Positions 1 through 6,930 of a stretch of 56,272 nucleotides of DNA are shown piece by piece. The notes beneath the pieces are model-generated. The model was not told the DNA's origin. It saw nothing but the letters and a program-made list of their open reading frames with translations, and did not search any database. Where the stretch lies: contig JAKLDO010000006.1 of NCBI GenBank assembly GCA_022703485.1, positions 1 to 56,272 of the forward strand. The letters are read 5' to 3'. The stretch comes from a bacterium (lineage in GTDB: Bacteria; UBP6; UBA1177). Position numbers and translations under genes: made by a program. Every line of letters starts with the position of its first letter. Within the stretch, counting starts at the first letter, position 1.

Positions 1-1
1 C

Positions 2-34
2 AAATTTATTGATTTCATGCTTGACGATCTATGA
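2..34 (+). CDS. 3' end of an upstream gene (partial)
   Basis: An open frame enters from the left edge and stops with TGA at 32-34, giving a tail ending FMLDDL. The TGA overlaps the ATG at 31-33 of the next gene in an ATGA arrangement, the same coupling used repeatedly in this window, which is the main reason to treat it as a real gene end. Nothing can be said about function. Confidence 0.4.
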   Translation, partial: KFIDFMLDDL

Positions 35-591
35 TGCCAAGATCACTGATCATATTCATAACAGCCGCCCTGATGCTTACCGGATGCGGAACAGCTGCAT
101 CAGGAACACAGAAGGCGGCAGACCGGCCGGCGGAACAGAAAGTCCAGGCCGCATAGGCGAACACCGGCAGTTTCGACCTCGACCTTGAAAGGATCGACGG
201 AGGCAGTTTCAGTTATTCCCAGATCAGAGGGAAGAAACTCCTTCTCGTCGCTTTCTGGGCCACATGGTGCGAGCCTTGCAAGGCCGAACTTCTCAAACTT
301 GCCGAAATGTATCCCGATCTCTCGGAAAATTTTGAATTTGTGGCTGTATCTACGGACACTGAGGACATGATGGACAAGGTCAACCAGTTCTTTGTCGAGA
401 ACTCGATACCTTTCCCTGTTCTCGTCGATCCTTCAGGCAACACCGTTTCAAAGCTCATTCCGGGCGGAGACACAGTACCTTATTCGATCATCGTTAACCG
501 CAACGGTGAGATCGTCTCAAGGCATAGCGGATACAAATCCGGTGATGAGGAAAGCCTGAAAAAGGAACTTCTTGAACTTCAATCAAAATGA
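31..591 (+). pseudogene. TlpA/ResA-like thioredoxin lipoprotein with an in-frame TAG
   Basis: Reading from ATG 31 (or ATG 34) gives a lipoprotein signal peptide with lipobox LTGC and a polar linker, then a TAG stop at 154-156. The same frame continues without further stops to TGA 589-591 and encodes a thioredoxin fold with the redox motif WCEPC (Cys codons 268-270 and 277-279) and later a VPYS-type cis-Pro segment. The family (TlpA/ResA) reduces or exchanges disulfides outside the cytoplasm. The TAG is one transition away from CAG (Gln) and lies in the linker, so it is either a nonsense mutation or a sequence error. The only ATG after the stop, at 307, lies beyond the CxxC motif and cannot restore a functional protein. 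Genes elsewhere in the window end in TAG, which argues against recoding. Confidence 0.75.
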
Positions 592-607
592 AAAGGTCCG
601 AACCTCA

Positions 608-2401
608 ATGAAAAAGTTCATAGCATCAATATTCTGCATTCTTCTTGTTTTCACAATTACCGCAAATGAGCAGACCCCTGCTGAAAAACCTGCGGATGAT
701 GGAAAAAAGAAAGAAGAGGTGCAGTGGAAATTCTACACGAAGAACAGATCCTACATGTATCTGGACTATAAAGCCAAGGAAGGGTCCCCGGAAGATTCTT
801 TCGGCGCCCTGACAACCGAGAACTTCGCCGAATCGAAATACACGAACTACTCGTTCGGTCTGAGAAAGACATTCACCGTGTTCGCCAGAAAGAACTATGA
901 TCCCGCCCTTTTCGATCACGATTACCAGTACAGCAATGAACTTTTCAATCACAGCTGGGAACAGTGGGTCGACAGGATATATTTCAAGGGACAGTGGAAA
1001 CCGGTAGAGTTCACCGTTGGCGATTTCTATGAAAGCATGAACCGCGGAATGGCTTTTTCCATGAAGAACGACCCTATATACGGTGATAATTCGATCCGCG
1101 GAGGAAATGTGACTGTCGACTTCAAAGGCTTTCAGCTCAAAGCCTTCGGCGGCCGCGCCAACCCTCAGATGAGAGACAAGGCGACATTCCAGAGAATGCA
1201 GGAGACCGATGACTGGCTTGCCGGTTTTGAAGGCGGCTGGAAATGGAAAAAGGCCGGGTTCGGAGTGCAGTACGGCTACGGGAACTACGGAAAATACAGA
1301 CTGAGCAGGAGCAACGAAGAGGACGCATCGATAAAAAGCTGGGTTTACAGCGAAAAAGAGTTCCATTTCACAGGAGCTTACATAGAACTGAAGAACCCTT
1401 TCCCCGGATTTTCCTACTATGCCGGTGCCGTCTATGTGCCTTATGCATATGAAAACACAATACTGCAGGACAGTTTCTTCGGCGAAATTCAGCCTGAGAC
1501 AGTTGAAAAGACAGATCTGGACAATGCCTCAGCGTTCTACTCTTCAGCACTCTATTTTTTCGATTTCGGGCAGAAAAAGAGCAGACTGACATTCAAGGTC
1601 GAAGGAAAGATGTACAGCAAGTACTTTCTCAACTACACCAGAATGGAGGACTCCGACTACAAGAGAAGATATTTCAACCCGCCCACACTGCTACCGATGG
1701 ACCTCCAGATAGATAACGAGTTCGATACCTGGGCAGTCGGAGGAAGGATATCACTGAACGACAGACACCTTACAAAAGCGAAATATAATATAGACTTTGT
1801 AAAAGGCGATTCGCTGGACAATACTGATGCTGTTCCGGCGTACAATTCAGCAGTTGCAGGAAACTTTGCATATCAGAAAGAGGATTTCTGGTATATCGGC
1901 GGAAGCGGTGAAAAGGATTTCGGACAAATTTCATTTTCAGCGAACGTCGGATATCACAGTGCTACCGGGAATTTCAATGAAGACGAGGTCAATCCTGATA
2001 AATCCACAACAGACAACCGTCAATGGCTTATTGCAGGTCTTCATTTAAGCGGGTTCGTCTCCAAATTCTCGGTCAAGTTCACTAACGACTATTATCTCAA
2101 GAACATGGAACTTGCAGGAAATCAGGAGTTCGACAATGCGCATGAACTGAAAACAGTGCTTGATGTTTCATGGGACAGAAAATATTTTTTCACTGTCAAA
2201 AACACTTTCTGGCACAATAACAATCCCGGCGACAGGTCCGGCAACTGGTACACAGGCGGTTCTATCGGTTTTAAATACGACACCATCAGGCTTTATCTTT
2301 TTGGCGGACTTGAAAAAGGAGGACTCACCTGTGACGGAGGCATGTGCCGTTTCCTGCCTGATTTCAAGGGTGTTAAAGCGGAGCTGGACATTTCACTATG
2401 A
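608..2401 (+). CDS. outer-membrane beta-barrel protein, unknown function
   Basis: 597 aa. The start at 608 is chosen because it gives a clear signal peptide (MKKFIASIFCILLVFTITA) and has an AAAGG site upstream; the longer frame from 572 adds unlikely residues. After a short charged segment the protein is dominated by alternating aromatic and polar strands, with repeated short beta segments rich in Tyr, Phe, Gly and Asp, which is typical of a large outer-membrane barrel. The N-terminal third (a VGDFYE motif, then a region describing a 'GxxxR' strand pattern) reminds me of DUF6029-type barrels, but this is an impression only. Its stop overlaps the next start (ATGA at 2398-2401), so it sits in the same operon as the thioredoxin lipoprotein before it. 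Cargo or ligand is unknown. Confidence 0.7.
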   Translation: MKKFIASIFCILLVFTITANEQTPAEKPADDGKKKEEVQWKFYTKNRSYMYLDYKAKEGSPEDSFGALTTENFAESKYTNYSFGLRKTFTVFARKNYDPALFDHDYQYSNELFNHSWEQWVDRIYFKGQWKPVEFTVGDFYESMNRGMAFSMKNDPIYGDNSIRGGNVTVDFKGFQLKAFGGRANPQMRDKATFQRMQETDDWLAGFEGGWKWKKAGFGVQYGYGNYGKYRLSRSNEEDASIKSWVYSEKEFHFTGAYIELKNPFPGFSYYAGAVYVPYAYENTILQDSFFGEIQPETVEKTDLDNASAFYSSALYFFDFGQKKSRLTFKVEGKMYSKYFLNYTRMEDSDYKRRYFNPPTLLPMDLQIDNEFDTWAVGGRISLNDRHLTKAKYNIDFVKGDSLDNTDAVPAYNSAVAGNFAYQKEDFWYIGGSGEKDFGQISFSANVGYHSATGNFNEDEVNPDKSTTDNRQWLIAGLHLSGFVSKFSVKFTNDYYLKNMELAGNQEFDNAHELKTVLDVSWDRKYFFTVKNTFWHNNNPGDRSGNWYTGGSIGFKYDTIRLYLFGGLEKGGLTCDGGMCRFLPDFKGVKAELDISL

Positions 2402-2985
2402 TAATAAACTATCTTGATAAAATCCCCTCAATAAATGAGGCCTTCATATTTAAGACCTCAGTTATAATCGGTGATGTAACTATCGGTAAAGATTCGAATA
2501 TATGGTTCGGAACAGTTCTTCGCGGTGATGTCAACAGCATAAAAATAGGTGAAAGGACGAACATTCAGGACAACGCGACAGTCCATGTGACCACCGCCCT
2601 TTTTCCGACAGTCATAGGTGACGAGGTAACGATCGGACACAATGCTGTCATTCACGGTTCGGTTATCGGAGACCGTGTGCTCATAGGCATGGGAGCGGTA
2701 CTGCTTGACGGATGCTGTATAGGAAAAAACTCAATAATTGCAGCTAATTCTGTCCTCAGGAACGGTACTCAGATACCCGAAGGAGTTCTTGTCGCGGGCA
2801 ATCCTGCAATGATAAAAAGAGCTGTAACTACTGATGAACTTGCCGGTCTTGAAAGATCGGCTCAGAATTATGTCAGGTATTCATCCAACTATTTGACTTA
2901 TTCGCCGGATTCAATATATTCTTCTGATGAAATTAAGGCTGTAGTTGAAAAACTTCGAATTGAGATATTAAGGAGCTTTAAATGA
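2398..2985 (+). CDS. gamma-class carbonic anhydrase-like hexapeptide protein
   Basis: 195 aa left-handed beta-helix protein with many I-G-D/V hexapeptide repeats between residues 20 and 135, followed by a helical tail. The residues that bind metal in gamma-carbonic anhydrases are present: His63, His81 and His86, plus Arg42 and Asp44 and the Gln57-Asp58 pair. This matches the YrdA/PaaY/CaiE group, whose members are trimeric; some hydrate CO2 and others have no known activity. It has no signal peptide and should be cytoplasmic. The start overlaps the preceding stop by four bases and its own stop overlaps the next start, so translation is probably coupled. Whether it is a true carbonic anhydrase cannot be told from sequence alone. 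Confidence 0.85.
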   Translation: MIINYLDKIPSINEAFIFKTSVIIGDVTIGKDSNIWFGTVLRGDVNSIKIGERTNIQDNATVHVTTALFPTVIGDEVTIGHNAVIHGSVIGDRVLIGMGAVLLDGCCIGKNSIIAANSVLRNGTQIPEGVLVAGNPAMIKRAVTTDELAGLERSAQNYVRYSSNYLTYSPDSIYSSDEIKAVVEKLRIEILRSFK

Positions 2986-4544
2986 AAAGATTATTACTGT
3001 TCGCATCCCTTATGATCTTCGCTTTTTCTGTCACTGCGCAGGAAAAGGAGCGTCTTCTCACTGTCATTTTCACAAATGATGCTCACGGCATGGCATGGAA
3101 GTTCGATGAATCCGGAAATCCGGGCATCGGCGGACTTGCAGCACAGAAGACTCTGATAGACAAGATAAAGGCCGAAGTTCAGGGCAAAGGCGGGAACATA
3201 CTTATTCTCAGCGGCGGCGATATCACTATGGGCGACCCGAGAAGCAATGTCTGCGAGAACATCCCGATGATACACGGTATGAACCTCATCGGTTATGATG
3301 CAATGGCGATAGGCAACCATGAATTCGATTTCGGACTTGAAGTGTTTCACAAAATGAAAAATGAAGCCAAGTTCCATTTCCTCAGCGCTAACATTTATGA
3401 AGATGGCGGAAATAAAGCGGCAGGAAAGGACTATTTCGAGAAAAAGTTCGATGACGGGCTCACAGTTGCGGTTCTCGGCCTCACAACAAGAGAGACAGAG
3501 CAGATCACAAATCCGGGGCTCATGGGTAATCTCGTAATGACAGATCCTCTGCTTGAAGCAAAAAACAGAGTTCCCATACTTAAAAAGAAGAACGATCTCG
3601 TAATAGTTCTCAGCCACCTCGGCTTCTATGATACTGAAAAGAGCTTTGACGGTTTCTACGGCGACAACTACCTTCCCAAAGCGGTACCGGGGATCGATCT
3701 TATCGTCGGCGGACACACTCAGAGACATCTTCCCACCTCGGTAAAGATAAACGACACATACATCGTTCAGACAGAAGGTCTCGGCAAATGGGTAGGCAGA
3801 TTCGATATTTACATGAGCGGAAAGAAAATAGTAAAAACAGATTACAAACTTTATCCGGTCAACCTTAAAGAAAAGAAGGTCAAAGGGGACAAGGTCACAT
3901 ACGAACTCATCGGCGAACAGATCGACGAGAACAAGACCATGCTCGAGATGCTCAACGGTTTCAAATGCACATTCTCGAACAAACAGCTCGGAAAACTTGA
4001 AGAGGACCTTATCGGCGAACTTGAGATCTCCAGAAATCAGGAGACCGTTCTCGGAAATATCATAACCGACGCCATCCGTGAAAAGACAAAGACCGACTTC
4101 GCTTTCATAAACGCAGGAAGCATCAGACAGGGTATCCAGAAAGGAGCCGTTACAGAAAAGGACATATACAGCGTGTTCCCTTTCAACGACACTATTTTCA
4201 TTGCTGAACTTACAGGTCTTCAGATCCAGGAGATCCTTGATATTTTCGCAGAAAAAGGTGCGGGTTCACCGGGATTCCTTCAGGTTTCAGGTCTTTCAAT
4301 AAAGATCTACAAGGGTTCGGCTCTTGATGTCAAGATAGGCGGACAGCCTCTTGATAAAAAAAGAAAGTATAAAGTGGCGTTCAATTCATTCATAGCCAAT
4401 GGCGGCGACGGATATACTGTCCTCAAAAATATCACTGCGAAGAAAGATACAGGATACCTAATACCAGGAATACTGGTCGATGTACTCAAAACCAAGGGCC
4501 GTTTTGGAAAACCCGAGATCAACCGCATTAAACTTGTTAAATAG
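2982..4544 (+). CDS. secreted 5'-nucleotidase / UDP-sugar hydrolase family protein
   Basis: 520 aa with a signal peptide ending SVTAQ (residues 1-20). The N-terminal metallophosphoesterase domain has all expected metal ligands: TNDAHG, SGGD, GNHEFDFG, SHLGF and GGHTQ. The C-terminal 5_nucleotid_C domain has the NAGSIRQG and NGGDGY substrate-binding motifs. The family removes phosphate from nucleotides or cleaves UDP-sugars in the periplasm for salvage. Its stop is TAG at 4542-4544, evidence that TAG is a normal stop codon in this genome. A 39-base gap separates it from the PfkB kinase that follows; nucleotidase plus nucleoside/sugar kinase is consistent with a salvage theme. A second homologue is encoded at 31512-32957. 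Confidence 0.92.
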   Translation: MKRLLLFASLMIFAFSVTAQEKERLLTVIFTNDAHGMAWKFDESGNPGIGGLAAQKTLIDKIKAEVQGKGGNILILSGGDITMGDPRSNVCENIPMIHGMNLIGYDAMAIGNHEFDFGLEVFHKMKNEAKFHFLSANIYEDGGNKAAGKDYFEKKFDDGLTVAVLGLTTRETEQITNPGLMGNLVMTDPLLEAKNRVPILKKKNDLVIVLSHLGFYDTEKSFDGFYGDNYLPKAVPGIDLIVGGHTQRHLPTSVKINDTYIVQTEGLGKWVGRFDIYMSGKKIVKTDYKLYPVNLKEKKVKGDKVTYELIGEQIDENKTMLEMLNGFKCTFSNKQLGKLEEDLIGELEISRNQETVLGNIITDAIREKTKTDFAFINAGSIRQGIQKGAVTEKDIYSVFPFNDTIFIAELTGLQIQEILDIFAEKGAGSPGFLQVSGLSIKIYKGSALDVKIGGQPLDKKRKYKVAFNSFIANGGDGYTVLKNITAKKDTGYLIPGILVDVLKTKGRFGKPEINRIKLVK

Positions 4545-4583
4545 TTTTTCTTTCATCTTTCCGTTATTTTTTAAAGGTATCCT

Positions 4584-5558
4584 ATGAAAAAGATCACAGG
4601 AATGGGCAATGCGCTCGTTGACATACTTGTTACGATTCCGGATGACTCCATTCTTGCTGAACTCGGACTTTTGAAAGGAAGTATGCGGCTGGTTGATACG
4701 GCATTCAGCGAAAGAGTTATAAATTCGGTATGCGGACTGCCCATGTCAGTGCAGAGCGGAGGAAGCGCATCGAACACCATTCACGGACTTTCAAGGCTCG
4801 GAGCGCCGTGCTCTTTCATAGGCAAGATATCAGATGACAAGTTCGGCAATATTTTCAGCTGTGATCTTACAAATTGCGGAATCAAACCTCTGCTTTTCAA
4901 GGACGCTACACCTACAGGAAAGGCTGTGGCGCTGATATCACCCGATTCAGAGCGTACTTTTGCAACATATCTCGGAGCCGCTGTTAAACTGTCACCGTCT
5001 GAGATAACTCCTGAACTTTTCAAAGGAAGCGGATATTTTCACATTGAAGGGTACCTTGTTCAGGACCACGAACTTATCGAAAAAGCTCTCAAGACCGCTC
5101 ACGACATGGGAATTGTGACATCGCTTGATCTTGCAAGTTTCAATATCGTCGGAGAGAACCTTGAATTTCTGAGCTTACTTACTGAAAAATATGTTGATAT
5201 CATATTTGCCAATGAAGATGAATCTCTTGCTTTCACAGGACTTCACTGTGAGGAAAGCGTGAAAAAAATGGCTGAAACATGCAAAATAGCAGTGGTTAAA
5301 ACCGGAGAGAAAGGATCTTTGATCTGTTCGGATAGAGAACTTTACAGGATACCTCCTTTCAAGGTCAGACCTGTCGACACGACAGGAGCAGGAGATCTCT
5401 ATGCATCAGGCTTCCTTTTCGGACTGATGAACGGACTTTCGATCGAACGGTCAGGAACCATCGGGTCCCTTCTTGCAGCTAAGGTCATAGAGAAGGTCGG
5501 GGCCAAGATACCTGCTGAAGAATGGGACGGAATTATAAAGGAAACAGAAAGGATATGA
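4584..5558 (+). CDS. PfkB-family carbohydrate/nucleoside kinase (adenosine kinase-like)
   Basis: 324 aa ribokinase-fold kinase. It shows the N-terminal substrate motif GGSASNT (residues 59-65) and the C-terminal signature DTTGAGD (265-271), in which Asp271 is the expected catalytic base at the anion hole. Length and the opening GNALVDI resemble adenosine kinase-like PfkB members rather than ribokinase, but the substrate cannot be assigned firmly. A TAAAGG site lies upstream of ATG 4584. It follows a 5'-nucleotidase that would release nucleosides, so phosphorylation of a salvaged nucleoside is a reasonable inference. Its stop overlaps the next start (ATGA at 5555-5558). Confidence 0.88.
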   Translation: MKKITGMGNALVDILVTIPDDSILAELGLLKGSMRLVDTAFSERVINSVCGLPMSVQSGGSASNTIHGLSRLGAPCSFIGKISDDKFGNIFSCDLTNCGIKPLLFKDATPTGKAVALISPDSERTFATYLGAAVKLSPSEITPELFKGSGYFHIEGYLVQDHELIEKALKTAHDMGIVTSLDLASFNIVGENLEFLSLLTEKYVDIIFANEDESLAFTGLHCEESVKKMAETCKIAVVKTGEKGSLICSDRELYRIPPFKVRPVDTTGAGDLYASGFLFGLMNGLSIERSGTIGSLLAAKVIEKVGAKIPAEEWDGIIKETERI

Positions 5559-5920
5559 ACATTTTCACTCTATTTCTTATCTTTGCAATAATTTTCAATG
5601 CCGGAGCCAACATATTCATGAAGGCCGGTGTAGTAAAAGACCCTGTGAAAATAGAGAGCGGGATAGTCACATTCATAATGAGCTATCTGTCAAACTGGCA
5701 GCTTATGTCCGGACTGGTGTTCTTCGGAATAGCACTGATCTTCTACACAAAGGCTCTGGAAAAGTTCAATCTATCCATTGCCTATCCCCTCATGACATCG
5801 TGCGGGCTCATCATAGTTACTCTATGGTCTGTCCTTGTGTTCCAGGAGAGATTAAATCTCCTTCAAACTGGCGGATTATTTATGATAATAGGTGGAATAT
5901 GGATGCTTTACGCAAACTGA
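5555..5920 (+). CDS. SMR/EamA-fold small membrane protein lacking the transport Glu
   Basis: 121 aa with four hydrophobic helices and the size of small multidrug resistance (SMR) proteins. The start at 5555 is preferred over 5522 because it overlaps the kinase stop (ATGA), has AAAGGA upstream and gives the expected TM1. In EmrE the essential membrane Glu precedes a conserved Met-Lys by eight residues; here the equivalent position is Asn15. ArnE/ArnF-type flippases for lipid-linked sugars also lack this Glu, so a lipid-sugar flippase or a partner subunit fits better than a proton-coupled drug pump. Its 3' end overlaps the polysaccharide export lipoprotein by 22 bases, supporting an envelope role. 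Confidence 0.75.
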   Translation: MNIFTLFLIFAIIFNAGANIFMKAGVVKDPVKIESGIVTFIMSYLSNWQLMSGLVFFGIALIFYTKALEKFNLSIAYPLMTSCGLIIVTLWSVLVFQERLNLLQTGGLFMIIGGIWMLYAN

Positions 5921-6930
5921 CCCTGCTGATCATAGCACTGGGTCTTACAGTTCCCTCGTGTGCCTTCAGTAAGGCCAAGAAATTCAAGGATGTTCCTGAG
6001 AGCGAGTTTGAAACGGAGGAAATGCCCCTGAACGAGAATTTCAAGGAACTGTCCGTCGTGGAGAACACTTATGTCATAGGAATAGGTGATGAAATAAAAA
6101 TAAGCATTTACCGCAATCCTCAGGACAGCTCTCAGTCAACAGCGATGGGAGAGGTTTTCGGGCATGCCGTTGATGAATACGGCGAAATAAATGTACCTCT
6201 TATCAAATTCGTGAAAATAGCAGGACTTACAAGGAAAGAGGCAACCGAAAAGCTGAGCGGTCTTTATGAGCAGTATATCAAGGATCCGCACATAATGCTT
6301 GATATCGTCAAGTTCGAAAGCAAGTTCTACTATGTTACAGGTAATGTGAAAAATGCGGGAAAACATCCGATAAAAGTGAACACCAATCTGCTCGAAGCCG
6401 TTACTGAAATGGTTCCGGCCTCTACAGAAAATACGGCAGTTGAATTCATTTACATGAAAAGAGGGGAAATGGTACTGCCTATAAACATAAGTGAAATTGC
6501 GACAGGTGCCGTTGACTACTCAAAATACTATCTTTCCGATGGCGATACTTTCTATGTGCCTGCTCCCAACGCGAACAGGGCATATATCCTCGGCGAGGTG
6601 AAAAAACCGGGAGCTTACGAGATAAACAGCGGAAAATATACGCTTCTTGACCTTGTTGCGGATGCAGGAGGGCTCACTCCGCCCTACAGCTCGCAGGGAA
6701 GAATTTATATGGTCAGGCAGACAGGGAAAAAACATCTCCTTGTAAAAGTCCATTTTGATGAGATCTTCTCTGGAAAAGCCGGGGCGATAAAACTCATTCC
6801 CGGAGACAGGATATATGTATCACCCACAGTACTCACAAGCTACAACAGGATCATTCAGCAGCTTCTTCCGACATTCCAGATACTTAATACAGGAACGCAG
6901 ATCTATAGAAACTGGAAAACCATGCCATGA
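5899..6930 (+). CDS. outer-membrane polysaccharide export lipoprotein (OPX/Wza family)
   Basis: 343 aa. The start at 5899 gives a lipoprotein signal peptide with Cys21 (TVPSC) and has a TAGGTGG site just upstream; the longer frame from 5800 is a shadow of the previous gene. A Poly_export domain spans about residues 55-140 (opening YVIGIGDEIKISI), followed by two SLBB domains, around 145-230 (YYVTGNVKNAG) and 255-320 (AYILGEVKKPGAY). OPX proteins form the periplasmic and outer-membrane conduit for capsule or exopolysaccharide. No Wzc-like kinase or glycosyltransferases are adjacent, which is unusual. Its stop overlaps the polA start by four bases. Confidence 0.9.
   Translation: MDALRKLTLLIIALGLTVPSCAFSKAKKFKDVPESEFETEEMPLNENFKELSVVENTYVIGIGDEIKISIYRNPQDSSQSTAMGEVFGHAVDEYGEINVPLIKFVKIAGLTRKEATEKLSGLYEQYIKDPHIMLDIVKFESKFYYVTGNVKNAGKHPIKVNTNLLEAVTEMVPASTENTAVEFIYMKRGEMVLPINISEIATGAVDYSKYYLSDGDTFYVPAPNANRAYILGEVKKPGAYEINSGKYTLLDLVADAGGLTPPYSSQGRIYMVRQTGKKHLLVKVHFDEIFSGKAGAIKLIPGDRIYVSPTVLTSYNRIIQQLLPTFQILNTGTQIYRNWKTMP

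Noticed and set aside
31..591. Reassignment of TAG as a sense codon
   Set aside because: The 5'-nucleotidase gene and others in the window end in TAG at the expected family length, so one internal TAG is better explained by mutation or error.
626..1366. 246-codon open frame on the minus strand inside the outer-membrane protein gene
   Set aside because: Overlaps a well-supported exported protein on the other strand and shows low-complexity, Cys/His-rich sequence without motifs.
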